Below are positions 18,384 through 27,747 of a stretch of 64,000 bases of DNA, piece by piece. How positions within the stretch are numbered: position 1 is the first letter of the stretch; each line of letters starts with the position of its first letter. The stretch spans positions 421,267 through 485,266 of the forward strand of contig NZ_QEVW01000008.1 of the NCBI RefSeq assembly GCF_003287275.1, written 5' to 3'. The notes beneath the pieces were generated by a model. It did not search any database. It was not told the origin of the DNA and saw only the letters and a program-made list of their open reading frames with translations. Source of the stretch: Paenibacillus taichungensis. GTDB taxonomy: Bacteria; Bacillota; Bacilli; Paenibacillales; Paenibacillaceae. Both the position numbers and the translations under genes were made by a program.

Positions 18384-19337
18384 ATGCCGCAGGTCATTGG
18401 CGTGGATGTAGGAGGCACAGGCATTAAAGGGCTTGTGGTCAATGAAGCAGGAGTCGTTCTGGTAGAAGCTACATGTGCAACCGAGGCCCGGTTGGGCCGA
18501 AAGGCTATACTTGGCCAGCTTCACGGGTTAGTAAGTGAACTGTTGTCTAGCTGTGAAGAAGTGAAGGCCCTGGGTATTGCCACGGCAGGAAGGGTGAATG
18601 TGGAAACGGGTGCAGTGATTCACGCAACGAACAATTTACCTGGCTGGCAGGGAATGCCACTAACACAATGGGCAACAGCGGAATTTGGCCTGCCTTCAAC
18701 TGCCGATAACGACGCCAATGCTGCACTGCTCGGCGAGGCGTGGCTTGGTATCGGCCGTGGTAAGCAGAACTTGGTTATGCTGACACTCGGAACTGGGGTT
18801 GGTGGGGCCAATATGGCATGTGGCAGGATGTTACGGGGAGTAGACTGGCGCGGTGGGGACTGGGGGCACAGTGTGCTAGTGCCTGACGGTCTACCTTGCA
18901 ATTGTGGCAAACGCGGCTGCGTGGAGCAATACATTTCCGGTAGTGCACTGATGCGGCTGGCGCGGGAACAGAAGGGCAACACGTATACTCACGGCCGAGA
19001 GATTATGGCCGCTGCAAGCCAGGGAGAAGCAATAGCGTTGTACATTCTAGAGCATTACATATCTGATTTAGCCTTGGTTATTGCGAATATTTCTGCCTCG
19101 ATAGATCCGGAATTGATGATTCTTGGTGGCGGTGTGACCCAAGACCAGGCTATGTGGTGGCCGATGCTTACCGCTAGGTTATACAGTGTCGGATTGGCAG
19201 ACCGGGTTGCAGTGGCTGAACTCGGTAACTGGGCAGGCTGTTTCGGGGCGGCGCAGCTGGCCTTGGAACGCCTGCGTGAGAACGGCATTGGTTGGTCTGA
19301 AGGCATTGACAGGGAGGAGACAACCCATGGGGATTGA
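18384..19337 (+). CDS. ROK family sugar kinase, probable N-acetylmannosamine kinase
   Basis: A 317-residue kinase. The ATP-binding motif GVDVGGTGIKGLVV opens the protein, the active-site aspartate lies in STADNDANAALLGE, and the ROK zinc motif CNCGKRGCVEQYISG is intact. Placement beside nanE suggests ManNAc as the substrate, but ROK members for GlcNAc or glucose look alike at this level. It overlaps the following gene by 11 bases. Confidence 0.85.
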   Translation: MPQVIGVDVGGTGIKGLVVNEAGVVLVEATCATEARLGRKAILGQLHGLVSELLSSCEEVKALGIATAGRVNVETGAVIHATNNLPGWQGMPLTQWATAEFGLPSTADNDANAALLGEAWLGIGRGKQNLVMLTLGTGVGGANMACGRMLRGVDWRGGDWGHSVLVPDGLPCNCGKRGCVEQYISGSALMRLAREQKGNTYTHGREIMAAASQGEAIALYILEHYISDLALVIANISASIDPELMILGGGVTQDQAMWWPMLTARLYSVGLADRVAVAELGNWAGCFGAAQLALERLRENGIGWSEGIDREETTHGD

Positions 19338-20919
19338 ACAGGAGAAACACAGTGATATCGTCATTATTGGCGGTGGTCTTGGCGGGACTGCAGCTGCGCT
19401 GGCTGCAGCCAAGGCAGGGCTACGGGTACTTTTGACGGAAGAGACGGACTGGCTTGGCGGTCAATTGACCTCACAGGCAGTACCGCCGGATGAGCATCGC
19501 TGGATTGAACAATCTGGTAGTACAGCTTCGTACCGTGAGTTCCGCAGCCGGGTCAGAGATTACTACAGACGGAACTACCCGCTTACGGATGTCGCCAAGA
19601 AGGATCCTGTTCTTAACCCCGGTAATGGCTGGGTGAGCCGCTTGGCGCATGAGCCGAAGGTCGCGCTTGCTGTTTTACATGAGATGCTTGCGCCATACGT
19701 GAATACCGGTCGGATCGAGGTGCTCTATCATACCGTGCCAGTTCATGTAGAGACAGCAGGTGACCGGGTGACTGGCGTGACTGTATGTGAAGAGCGAAGT
19801 GGGGAATTGATTAAGCTCCGGGGTGCCTATTATCTGGATGCCACAGAATGCAGCGACCTGCTTCCCCTCGCCAGAGTAGAGCATGTAAGTGGAGCGGAAT
19901 CTCGGCGGGAAACGGGTGAACCACATGCCCTGGATGAAGCGGACCCGCTAGACATGCAGTCGATTACCCATGTCGCTGCAGTAGATTATGTAGCGGGTGG
20001 AGACTTCACGATCCCTCGTCCGAGGGATTATGATTACTGGCGTCAGTATGTGCCCACGTTCTCACTGTATCCGATTCTGAGCTGGTACGCTTCGGATGCC
20101 AATGATACCTCCAAGCTGAAAGAGTTCACGATGTTCCCGAATGATCAGGGCATAACCTCCCTGTGGGATTATCGGCGGATCGTTGACCCGACTATATGGA
20201 CAGAGTCACTGAGTGATGGTGAAGTCACGCTGCTCAACTGGGCACTGAACGATTATTACGCCGGGCCGATCATTGGCGTATCGCGGGAGGAACGCGAGCG
20301 GCATCTGGAAGCGGCGAGGCAACTAACTCTTTCCTTGGTATACTGGCTTCAGACGGCAGCTCCCCGCCTGGACGGCGGAAAGGGTTATCCGGGCGTAAGG
20401 CTGCGTGGAGATGTGATAGGTACGGAAGACGGTCTCGCCAAAGCACCGTATATTCGGGAATCACGGCGAATCCGAGGCGTATATACCATTACCGAGCATG
20501 ATGTGAGCAAGGAATTGCGCGGAGCAGAGGGAGTCAAATGTTACGAGGATAGTGTGGGTGTCGGCAGTTATCATCTGGATCTCCATCCAACAACCGTGAG
20601 CCAGCGCACTTTTTATATACCGAACCATCCCTATGAAATTCCGCTGGGTGCACTCATCCCGGTGCGAGTCAAGAACTTGCTTCCGGCTTGCAAAAATATC
20701 TCCATGACCCAGATTGCGAACGGTTGTTACCGTCTGCATCCCACCGAATGGAATATTGGCGAGGCTGCCGGCACCCTTGCCGCTTATGCCATTGCACAAC
20801 AAGTAGAGCCCTCAGAGGTGAGGGCTTCGACGGAACATCTTCGTGCCTATCAGGCACAGCTGATTCGCCAGGGTGTTCAGCTTCATTGGACAGATGCGGA
20901 ACTGGCAGGGGAGTGTTAG
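19327..20919 (+). CDS. FAD-dependent oxidoreductase
   Basis: A 530-residue flavoprotein. The dinucleotide-binding motif IVIIGGGLGGTAAALAAAKAG is at residues 11-31, followed by the FAD_oxidored signature TEETDWLGGQLTSQ. GGAGG stands upstream of the ATG, which lies within the end of the kinase gene. Long members of this family are found in sugar and glycan catabolic operons, but the reaction is not known. A role in oxidising an amino sugar, or a glycan bound by the co-encoded importer, is an inference from position. It is the last gene of the operon. Confidence 0.85.
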   Translation: MGIEQEKHSDIVIIGGGLGGTAAALAAAKAGLRVLLTEETDWLGGQLTSQAVPPDEHRWIEQSGSTASYREFRSRVRDYYRRNYPLTDVAKKDPVLNPGNGWVSRLAHEPKVALAVLHEMLAPYVNTGRIEVLYHTVPVHVETAGDRVTGVTVCEERSGELIKLRGAYYLDATECSDLLPLARVEHVSGAESRRETGEPHALDEADPLDMQSITHVAAVDYVAGGDFTIPRPRDYDYWRQYVPTFSLYPILSWYASDANDTSKLKEFTMFPNDQGITSLWDYRRIVDPTIWTESLSDGEVTLLNWALNDYYAGPIIGVSREERERHLEAARQLTLSLVYWLQTAAPRLDGGKGYPGVRLRGDVIGTEDGLAKAPYIRESRRIRGVYTITEHDVSKELRGAEGVKCYEDSVGVGSYHLDLHPTTVSQRTFYIPNHPYEIPLGALIPVRVKNLLPACKNISMTQIANGCYRLHPTEWNIGEAAGTLAAYAIAQQVEPSEVRASTEHLRAYQAQLIRQGVQLHWTDAELAGEC

Positions 20920-20985
20920 ACAGACTTTTAAGAGAACGTTGCTATCTTCAGAACACATAAGCACTCGAGATACCGAAGGGATAAA

Positions 20986-21019
20986 AAAATGATTCCTGTT
21001 CTGAACAGGAATCATTTTC
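20986..21019. terminator. Strong bidirectional terminator closing the amino-sugar operon
   Basis: AAAATGATTCCTGT and ACAGGAATCATTTT form a perfect 14-bp stem with a TCTGA loop, flanked by an A-run on the left and T-rich sequence on the right. It separates the amino-sugar operon from the converging von Willebrand A gene. Confidence 0.9.
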
Positions 21020-21101
21020 TATAAGTCGATTAACTCTCTTTATGCATCTGTTTTTACAATAGTGTTATTGCAAATGATCGTTCTCATCAACACTGCGATG
21101 A

Positions 21102-23168
21102 TTATCCCATGGCCTGCTGTGGATCTTTCTTTTGTCCTACATAGATATTGGTGCTTGGTTTGATGGCTTTGTATCGAATTTCAATCTCCGTGACTCCATC
21201 CTCAAAGGTAATATACAACTTTTCATTATACTCCAGAGCTTCTGTATGTCTGGGCTTCACTGGTGTTCGTCCACGGACGACTGTGCAGTTCGTGTCATGA
21301 CGTACCAATAACGTTTCTTTTTTACCAGCCTCCAGCCAGATTCGGCCTGACTCCGGTACCTTAACCCCAATGTCCATACGATCAAATAGTTCACTGAGAC
21401 TTACTTTCCGTCGCTCCAATGAAGTCAGTGGCCAATTCGTCACGGGAATATCTTCTCCGTTTGCAGTGGCTAAGAAGTATCCTTCCAGTCTTCCACGGAA
21501 TACAGGTTTTGGTTTCAGTACAAACCAATATAGGGCGAAGATTCCCCCGGCTGCGAGGAGACCGAGTCCCGTATATAGCAGTATCTTTTCACGTAAAGAA
21601 TGAATTTTCAACTGGATGTCTGCGGTTACACTCGCGCCTTCAGAATCCGTGGCGGTCACCTTAATGGATGAACTACCGGTGTGGAGCGAAGACCAACGCA
21701 GTATATTACCTTCAATGACAGCGTCTCCGAGTTTGCGCTCACTCCCACCTTCTGCGAGGGCATACGTTAATGGGTCATTGTTGGCATCCTTAAAATAGTT
21801 GCTTAGGTCAACCTCTGTATTGCTATCGTCTTTGGATAACACCATGGACTCCCCGGTTGCTACGGGGGCCTGATTCGTAATATCTACTTCAACGGGAGTG
21901 ATCTCCCGATAAAAGTCAGGACCATCAATTCGAAGACCCCATGTGTATAGATCCGATTTTGGAAAAGTGTATTTTCCCGTAAATCCGCTGCCTGTATTGG
22001 TCAAAGGGATGCGCTCTGTTTTTCCATCAGATGGAGTGACAATGAGTTCTGCTTCAAGTCCCTTGTAAACATTCAAATCCTGAATGGGTTTAGGGTCCAC
22101 AGCCTGATCGTAGAGAGAGGCTTCAAATGTGATGCTTTTCCCCTTTAATGGCTGTTCCGTTGCCATATGTGCAACCGCAGACACGTTGTAGTTTCCAAGT
22201 AGGTTGATCTTCACCAAATCTCCGCTGCGCCCCTTGAATTTCAGCTTGAATTGTCCTTTGACCGGACGAATGATCTTCATTAGAGCATATTTATCAGATC
22301 GGATGAAGCTGACATTGCTGGACTGATAATACAGCTGCGCTTCAGAGACAGCATGATCAGAGAGCATGATAATGTTGGCATCCTCCATGCTTGAATTGGG
22401 GATGTCCACAGTTACCTCCTGCATTGCCCCTGTTGCTGTTACTGCTGCCACAGATACAAGAACAGATTGTATCTGATCTGCAAAAATTCGGTTAAAAATT
22501 TCAGGCAAGTCGTCTGCACTTCCCGTGATAAAGGAAGATCCACCCGTCTCCTGAGCTATCCGCTCCAGTTCAGCGGGGTTAACGGTACCATCGCGGTTTA
22601 GTCCGACGGTATAGATTGGATAATTAGCTTTTTGAGCCATCTCAATCACCTTGTCTACATCTTTGGATGAATCAGTTGGTGTTCTGCTCGACGAGCCACG
22701 CAAATCTGTTTCCCCATCAGAGAGCAAAATCATAAATGGCTTTCGTTTGTCCGTCTGGGACTGTTCGAGCAAACTCGCACCTCGGCGCAAGCCAAGTCCA
22801 AGATCTGTATAGCCTGAGCGTTTTAAGCCATCAACACGACTACGAAGGTTATTTCGTGCCCCAGAGGATGATATGTCCATTAGAGGTACGGATGAAGTGA
22901 TTTGATCATTATAAGCTACGAATCCCAGTCGGGTCTTAGGTCCACTACTCATATCCATAAACATATGTATAACTTCTTCGGCGATGCGATCTTTGTCGGT
23001 CTCATTCATAGAGTAGCTAACATCCAGGACAAACATGGCATCGAGCCCTTCATATGCGTGGGTCTTGACAGATGATTCCGCGTAGATGCTACCCATGTTC
23101 CCTGCTGGAATTAAAATGCTAATCACCAATAGGGTAAGCAGTATTTTTTTGCATTTAATTAATATCAT
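21102..23168 (-). CDS. Secreted membrane-anchored von Willebrand A domain protein
   Basis: A 688-residue protein. Residues 1-30 form a Sec signal peptide (…YAESS). The vWA domain follows with an intact metal site: DVSYS at 49-53 and LSDGETDLRG later. A cadherin-like or Ig-like region (LSNYFKDANNDPLTYAL, TATDSEGASVTA) precedes one transmembrane helix at about 529-551, and a 137-residue all-beta tail follows that should lie in the cytoplasm. It reads away from the contractile-injection-like operon across a 578-base gap, so the two may share control. It might be a surface sensor or anchor for that apparatus. GGAG lies 14 bases before the ATG, which is rather far. Confidence 0.88.
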   Translation of the reverse strand: MILIKCKKILLTLLVISILIPAGNMGSIYAESSVKTHAYEGLDAMFVLDVSYSMNETDKDRIAEEVIHMFMDMSSGPKTRLGFVAYNDQITSSVPLMDISSSGARNNLRSRVDGLKRSGYTDLGLGLRRGASLLEQSQTDKRKPFMILLSDGETDLRGSSSRTPTDSSKDVDKVIEMAQKANYPIYTVGLNRDGTVNPAELERIAQETGGSSFITGSADDLPEIFNRIFADQIQSVLVSVAAVTATGAMQEVTVDIPNSSMEDANIIMLSDHAVSEAQLYYQSSNVSFIRSDKYALMKIIRPVKGQFKLKFKGRSGDLVKINLLGNYNVSAVAHMATEQPLKGKSITFEASLYDQAVDPKPIQDLNVYKGLEAELIVTPSDGKTERIPLTNTGSGFTGKYTFPKSDLYTWGLRIDGPDFYREITPVEVDITNQAPVATGESMVLSKDDSNTEVDLSNYFKDANNDPLTYALAEGGSERKLGDAVIEGNILRWSSLHTGSSSIKVTATDSEGASVTADIQLKIHSLREKILLYTGLGLLAAGGIFALYWFVLKPKPVFRGRLEGYFLATANGEDIPVTNWPLTSLERRKVSLSELFDRMDIGVKVPESGRIWLEAGKKETLLVRHDTNCTVVRGRTPVKPRHTEALEYNEKLYITFEDGVTEIEIRYKAIKPSTNIYVGQKKDPQQAMG

Positions 23169-23746
23169 GTGAGGCTTCGAATCTCCTTTCTGGTTTGAAA
23201 ACTTCGGTACACTTTTTGGGGAATATTAAATTTTTTTCAAAAACTTTTGCTTAATCACGATATCAAGCCGTTATGCGTAGTTTTCATTAATTGAGAATAA
23301 TGCAACACCGCATACTTTCAGTATTTTTACTCTTGATTAGGGGGAAAACCCCACTAGTATTAAATCATTCAACTTAATCCAAATTATAGGATATTATATA
23401 TCATCGGCATGATCAGTAAGGAAGTGAAGCGAATTCCAAAAATTAGTTCTATAGGTATATCGAAGGTTGTAAAATGAGCTTTTAGACCTATAGTGGGTAA
23501 TATTGACAAAACATATTGCTGATGATTAAGATGAATTCCATAAATCTCCAAAGCAAACGGCATAATCTGGTACATAAGTTCCAGTCGTATGTTGACAGCT
23601 CGTTCTATTGGTCTTGTGTTTGCTGGGAGTAGTGATTCTCCTGAATCATGACCGAAGGCTGATAGAGATGTGCGGAGTGTCAAAAATTGATGGAGGGGGG
23701 GAAACATTCGCCCGCATGAATCATCATCTTGGCGGATGTTGCCTGA
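23169..23746. other. Divergent regulatory region between the vWA gene and the injection-like operon
   Basis: This 578-base AT-rich gap holds no gene I can support. It must contain the two divergent promoters. A small hairpin with GGGG/CCCC arms and an AAAA loop sits at about 23340-23352. A very purine-rich GGAGGGGGGG lies at 23692-23701, but it is 45 bases from the start of the first operon gene; a 15-codon frame at 23716-23760 overlaps that start and could couple translation, although its own spacing to the purine run is 14 bases. A reverse frame through much of the gap has no start signals and looks spurious. Confidence 0.5.
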
Positions 23747-25915
23747 ATGGACATTATTAATCAAACGAACCGAACGATGCTTTTTGAAGAAATCAATCCC
23801 GAGAAGTTGGACTTGATCACCATTGTTGGTGATGTGAAGGGCATCGACAGTCTGAGTGACGATAAGATCAAGGAGATTAACGAACATTTGCTTGTTCGCA
23901 GTTTCGATGAGTTCCTGGACAAGTTCTCACCTAGCGTGTACTCCTTTTTCAATGCGGTAAACCAGAAAGTCATGTATACGCTTAAAAAGCCGGAAGGTAT
24001 CCCGGACGAAGCTATCTCGGAGATCAAGATCGACCATAGTAACGACTTTCTGAGAATGCTGTTCACCCTGATTGATACCAAACGCAGTCAAGGTATTACG
24101 AACGTTGATTTCAAGTTTGAAAATCTGCTTGATATGATTTCACCGAAAAAAGTTATGGATGACATTCGTCAGGTCCGGAAGGAAATCCATTACATGTATG
24201 GCCAGCATGAGAAGCTGGATGACGGCGATCCGAAGAAGCTGGATATCGGAGATAAGCTGAACGTCATGTTTGAAGATGCAAGCCGGAACTATAACAATGT
24301 CATGGCCATGCTTCCACTCGCCATTGAAGATATTAAGACCCGTTTGTTGCTGGGCCGTGCACAAGAAGAAACTTCTTCAGAAGCGATTCAGGTAGGGCAA
24401 CTTACGATTGGTGAGAGCGGAGAACTGAAAATTATCGAAGCTCCGAAGAGTGATAACAACGAGCTGATGCTTCTTGATGAAGCAACAAGCACCGATTTGA
24501 CGCAAGTATTTGCTGAAGATTACGATTCACTCTCCGAGACACCTTCGCCGTATGTACAAGATCTGGTAGTCCGCACATTCTGCCCGCTTCCTGCGGTACA
24601 GTCTGAAGTGGATACTGCTGTTGAAGTGCAGAATTACAATACATACCTGGAGTTTTACAAAAACGCCAAGGATGATTTTGTGAAAACGGTAAAACCGCTG
24701 GTCGAGAAAATATTGGGTGTCAAAATGTTCTTTGACCAATATGCGATTAAGAATAAAGGCATGCTTCCTTCCATGCTGATCTCCAATGCCAAACTGGATA
24801 TGCTCGTCAAGAGCAGTAATATTCCGCGGCTTGAGACATATCTCAACACCGTCAACGCGAAGAATGATTTTACCGACACAATCTGGTTCGGTATCGTCCC
24901 TTCTGTAGAGTTGGAAAATACAGGGCAAGTCAAAGTCAGCCGTGCCCGTTTCCGTGGTAACGAGAAAGTGGTTAAACAAGACGGAAACAGCATGGAATCT
25001 CTGGCAATGCTCCTGCAAGTTGTTAAGGATTACAAGGTGCAGGTGTTCTTCAGCTTTGAATCCGGGGAAGAAACCACCTTCAGCAGCATGGCTACCGCAG
25101 GTATTGATAAGTATATCGATAAATGTTCAGTGTTGACCCGTAAGGAATATAGCGAATTTGCCATTCCGAGTGCTCCAAACTTCACGATTATTCCCAAGGA
25201 GAAATCGGGTGTCGTTATCGACAGCCGCATGCTTCAGACGGAGAATGGTGTGGAACTTTCCAAGGAGAAGGAAGACATTCTGAAATTGTGGATTGAAGGC
25301 GTGTATGTTGGAGCGTCCTATGTATCTGCAGGGATTGTTGCTGCGTATCAGTGTCCGGAATACCTGAAAGGGGCTTTCAAGAACGTCAACCGTGATTATC
25401 CAGGTGTGCGTTTTGACATTGAGGCAGGGGACAACAGCTTGCGTGTTGTAACAACGATGACCAAAGAAATTTCCGGATTTACAAATACCATCAAGGATTT
25501 GATTAACCGAAAAAACTTTGGATTTATTTTCTCATCGGAAAATGCCCAAATCCAGGATAGCGACATCAAACGGATCACGGTCTATAAAGCGAGAAGCATG
25601 GCGATGTCCGAAGATGGTTTTGATTCCTTGTACAAAACACTTGTTAGTACTTACATTGAGCGCTTGCTCCGTTTCCAAACCGGTGATTTCAAACATGAAA
25701 ATATCGTCAAATTCTTCAGCAACAATCCGAGCAGTCAGAAGAGCCGGTGGCTGGGAACTCGAGGGTCGATCAATTCGATCATTCAGGAAGGCGACGACAT
25801 GAGCTTTATCATCGATGAAAAGAGCAACATGTGCCACATTGACCTGGTATTCAACGGCAACGTGAAGAACCTGGAGGTCATGATTACCAAAGGCACCAGT
25901 GCGATGAAAGTGTAA
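23747..25915 (+). CDS. Large sheath-like structural protein of a contractile-injection-like system (candidate)
   Basis: A 722-residue soluble protein without signal peptide or membrane helix. I do not recognise a named domain from sequence alone. The N-terminal 200 residues are mixed helical and charged; the C-terminal third has alternating beta segments with a helix bearing TYIERLLRFQTGDF, ending in HIDLVFNGNVKNLEVMITKG. A large protein directly ahead of a small beta-rich tube-like protein, in an operon with VgrG-like and PAAR-like genes, is the sheath-tube order of type VI and phage tails. Sheath proteins are usually 350-500 residues, so this one is long and may fuse TssB- and TssC-like parts. 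An in-frame stop lies immediately before the ATG, which fixes the start; the ribosome site is weak. Confidence 0.5.
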   Translation: MDIINQTNRTMLFEEINPEKLDLITIVGDVKGIDSLSDDKIKEINEHLLVRSFDEFLDKFSPSVYSFFNAVNQKVMYTLKKPEGIPDEAISEIKIDHSNDFLRMLFTLIDTKRSQGITNVDFKFENLLDMISPKKVMDDIRQVRKEIHYMYGQHEKLDDGDPKKLDIGDKLNVMFEDASRNYNNVMAMLPLAIEDIKTRLLLGRAQEETSSEAIQVGQLTIGESGELKIIEAPKSDNNELMLLDEATSTDLTQVFAEDYDSLSETPSPYVQDLVVRTFCPLPAVQSEVDTAVEVQNYNTYLEFYKNAKDDFVKTVKPLVEKILGVKMFFDQYAIKNKGMLPSMLISNAKLDMLVKSSNIPRLETYLNTVNAKNDFTDTIWFGIVPSVELENTGQVKVSRARFRGNEKVVKQDGNSMESLAMLLQVVKDYKVQVFFSFESGEETTFSSMATAGIDKYIDKCSVLTRKEYSEFAIPSAPNFTIIPKEKSGVVIDSRMLQTENGVELSKEKEDILKLWIEGVYVGASYVSAGIVAAYQCPEYLKGAFKNVNRDYPGVRFDIEAGDNSLRVVTTMTKEISGFTNTIKDLINRKNFGFIFSSENAQIQDSDIKRITVYKARSMAMSEDGFDSLYKTLVSTYIERLLRFQTGDFKHENIVKFFSNNPSSQKSRWLGTRGSINSIIQEGDDMSFIIDEKSNMCHIDLVFNGNVKNLEVMITKGTSAMKV

Positions 25916-25992
25916 GAAAACCATTGGAACAAGACTAACTATTAAATATGATTCATCAAACAACGTATTATAGACATTTATTTTGGTGTTAG

Positions 25993-26061
25993 AGGCAGAC
26001 TTCGTCGTCTTGCCTTTATACATATATTCCGGTACCTCTCCCGAGAGGGGGAGCATACCGG
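25993..26061 (+). promoter_or_regulatory. Two hairpins between the sheath-like and tube-like genes
   Basis: AGGCAGAC/GTCTTGCCT at 25993-26015 is a bulged hairpin followed by TTT. A second, stronger hairpin pairs CCGGTA (26029-26034) with TACCGG (26056-26061) and CTCTCCC with GGGGGAG, closed by a GAGA loop of the stable GNRA class. They lie in the 182-base spacer and could act as partial terminator or as an RNA processing or stability element that raises tube-gene mRNA relative to its neighbours. Confidence 0.5.
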
Positions 26062-26097
26062 GCACATTTTTTCCTAATCTTAAGGAGGTTTTTATTA

Positions 26098-26523
26098 ATG
26101 GGTTTTGTATTGAAAGTAGAAGGCGCAGAAACAATCGAATTGGGAATGGATAATATCCGTACAGTTGTGTATGACACGGATACACCAGATGATTCCAACG
26201 CTAGATCCACAGATGTAGGCGCAACACTTCGCATCAGCGGCAAAATTATCACTGCAACCGACGGTGACAATGCAGATGACACGATGAAACTTGCTTTGTG
26301 GTCCCTCGTGCCTGCTGAAAAAGCGGATTGCTACCGCAAAGTAACCCTGGAAGTGGTTGCAGCAGATCAAGTGGTACGTAAAATTTACTTGCCTAACGCA
26401 TTTGTTGTGGATTACACAGAGCGTTTCGGTGATACCGAAGGCGTAGGTGAATTCAGCCTGTTCATCAAACAGAAAAAAGACAAAACTGAATTCACTAAAA
26501 TTGAGGGCGGCTTCCCTGTATAA
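26098..26523 (+). CDS. Small beta-rich tube-like protein (Hcp/tail-tube candidate)
   Basis: A 141-residue soluble protein, the size of Hcp or a phage tail-tube subunit. It begins MGFVLKVEGAETIELGMDN and alternates short beta strands, with the segments YRKVTLEVVAADQVVRK and LPNAFVVDYTERFGDTEGVG then FSLFIKQKKDK, the strand-helix-strand plan of tube proteins. AAGGAGG sits 8 bases upstream of the ATG, the strongest ribosome site in the operon, as expected for a protein needed in many copies. Hairpins flank the gene on both sides. Homologues in databases may carry unrelated automatic names; I base the call on size, context and strand pattern, not on a match. Confidence 0.55.
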   Translation: MGFVLKVEGAETIELGMDNIRTVVYDTDTPDDSNARSTDVGATLRISGKIITATDGDNADDTMKLALWSLVPAEKADCYRKVTLEVVAADQVVRKIYLPNAFVVDYTERFGDTEGVGEFSLFIKQKKDKTEFTKIEGGFPV

Positions 26524-26580
26524 AAGGAAACAACTGTTGTCTTGGGCCAGTTCGTTCTGGTCCGGAACAACGCTGTCATG

Positions 26581-26608
26581 TTAAGGGGCCCTGGTGCCCC
26601 TTAATCTT
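26581..26608 (+). terminator. Attenuator-like hairpin after the tube-like gene
   Basis: TTAAGGGGC and GCCCCTTAA form a perfect 9-bp stem with a 6-base loop, followed by TCTTTATTT. The imperfect T-run suggests partial termination, which would leave the tube gene more abundant than the downstream regulatory genes. Confidence 0.6.
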
Positions 26609-26649
26609 TATTTACGCCCGAATACGGCAGGGAGGCAGGAAAGAATACC

Positions 26650-27111
26650 ATGAAAGATTATTATGCCGTGCTTGGTGTAGAACGTGAAGCTTCTCCGGAG
26701 CAGATCAAGAAGGCTTATCGTCAATTGGCGAAGAAATTTCACCCGGATGTCAATGGGGGAGATGCACAGGCAGAAGCGCGTTTCAAGCAAGTACATGAGG
26801 CATACAGTACACTCGGAAATTCCGAGCTTAGAGCAGCATATAATCAGCAGCTTCGCACTGGACGTAATACAGGTCAAGCAAAGGGTTCAGCATCCGATAC
26901 AGCCAGATCCAGTAAAGGCAATACGAAGTCCGGGAGTGCAAATGCCGAGAAGGTGTGGTCGGATCCATCGCGGATGCAGGAACAGTTCGAACAATTTTTT
27001 GGCTATCACCCCAAAGGCAAGGAAAGTCCAAACGGTGGCAAAGCCGGTCCCAATAAAGGAATGGATATGTCCGCCATGTTTGACCGATATTTCGGAGTTC
27101 GAAAAAAGTAG
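26650..27111 (+). CDS. J-domain (DnaJ-like) co-chaperone
   Basis: A 153-residue protein with an N-terminal J domain: [28 protein letters not shown], the HPD motif at 31-33, and the helix III/IV region [12 protein letters not shown]. The remaining 80 residues are Ser/Lys/Gly-rich with a short C-terminal helix ([11 protein letters not shown]) and lack the zinc-finger and peptide-binding domains of true DnaJ. It should stimulate an Hsp70-type ATPase; the divergent Hsp70-like protein seven genes downstream (starting at 33075) is the obvious partner. This points to a dedicated chaperone pair inside the operon. Confidence 0.92.
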   Translation: MKDYYAVLGVEREASPEQIKKAYRQLAKKFHPDVNGGDAQAEARFKQVHEAYSTLGNSELRAAYNQQLRTGRNTGQAKGSASDTARSSKGNTKSGSANAEKVWSDPSRMQEQFEQFFGYHPKGKESPNGGKAGPNKGMDMSAMFDRYFGVRKK

Positions 27112-27159
27112 ACCGGTAGCTCGTTATGGATCATGCCGGTTCAGGCGGAGGTTATGGAA

Positions 27160-27705
27160 GTGAAACGAGGAAGGTCGGTATTGACGATGGGGCTTGACGC
27201 TTGCGTCGCCATGATTTCGTTAGCCGTGCTGTATTACATATTTATCATCAACCGGGATATGAGTGCCCAATGGGTAACTGGAATTATCGTGGTCCTCTCT
27301 GGAGGAGCATACCTGTATTTTAAATACATGCCAGCCACCAAGGCGGAAAAGAAGAAATTGTCTTCGCGTGTCGTGAAGCTCGTCCTCCTGGACGACGACG
27401 GCACAAGTGTGAAGGAATGGTATATTCAGGGCGAAACGAGTGTTTTGATCGGGAAAAGTTCGAAGAACAGCGAGGCTGACATTGATCTGTCCGATACACC
27501 CTATGCGTCTCTCATTAGCTCGCAGCATGCCGTATTGAACAAAGCCTCAGGTCAATGGTTTATCGAGGATATCGACTCGGCCAGTGGGGTAGGTGTACGT
27601 AAAGGAAATCAAAGCAGAGCATCCAAATTGGAAATCGAAGAACCCAGCCTGATTGAGGCAGGGGACTTAATTTATATTGCCAATACCCGCATTTTGGTGA
27701 AATAA
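27160..27705 (+). CDS. Membrane-anchored FHA domain protein
   Basis: A 181-residue protein with two membrane helices close to the N-terminus (ACVAMISLAVLYYIFII and WVTGIIVVLSGGAYLYF) and a cytoplasmic FHA domain. FHA landmarks are VLIGKSSKNSEADIDLSD, SLISSQHAVL with the S-x-x-H pair, and the closing loop IEDIDSASGVGV. FHA domains bind phosphothreonine, so this may recruit phosphorylated partners to the membrane. The chosen GTG has GGAGG 8 bases upstream; an ATG 6 bases earlier and one at 27133 are alternatives. In type VI systems, FHA proteins are part of a kinase-phosphatase switch. Confidence 0.85.
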   Translation: MKRGRSVLTMGLDACVAMISLAVLYYIFIINRDMSAQWVTGIIVVLSGGAYLYFKYMPATKAEKKKLSSRVVKLVLLDDDGTSVKEWYIQGETSVLIGKSSKNSEADIDLSDTPYASLISSQHAVLNKASGQWFIEDIDSASGVGVRKGNQSRASKLEIEEPSLIEAGDLIYIANTRILVK

Positions 27706-27747
27706 CGTTGGCGTACATCATACAAGCTTACGGGGGAATGAAACGAA

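Noticed and set aside
23716..23760. 15-codon leader frame (MNHHLGGCC...) after GGAGGGGGGG
   Set aside because: The spacing to the purine run is 14 bases and nothing supports its translation; mentioned only as a possible coupling element.
23384..23887. Reverse 167-codon frame upstream of the injection operon
   Set aside because: It overlaps the start of the sheath-like gene, has no ribosome site and no recognisable domain; it looks like chance.
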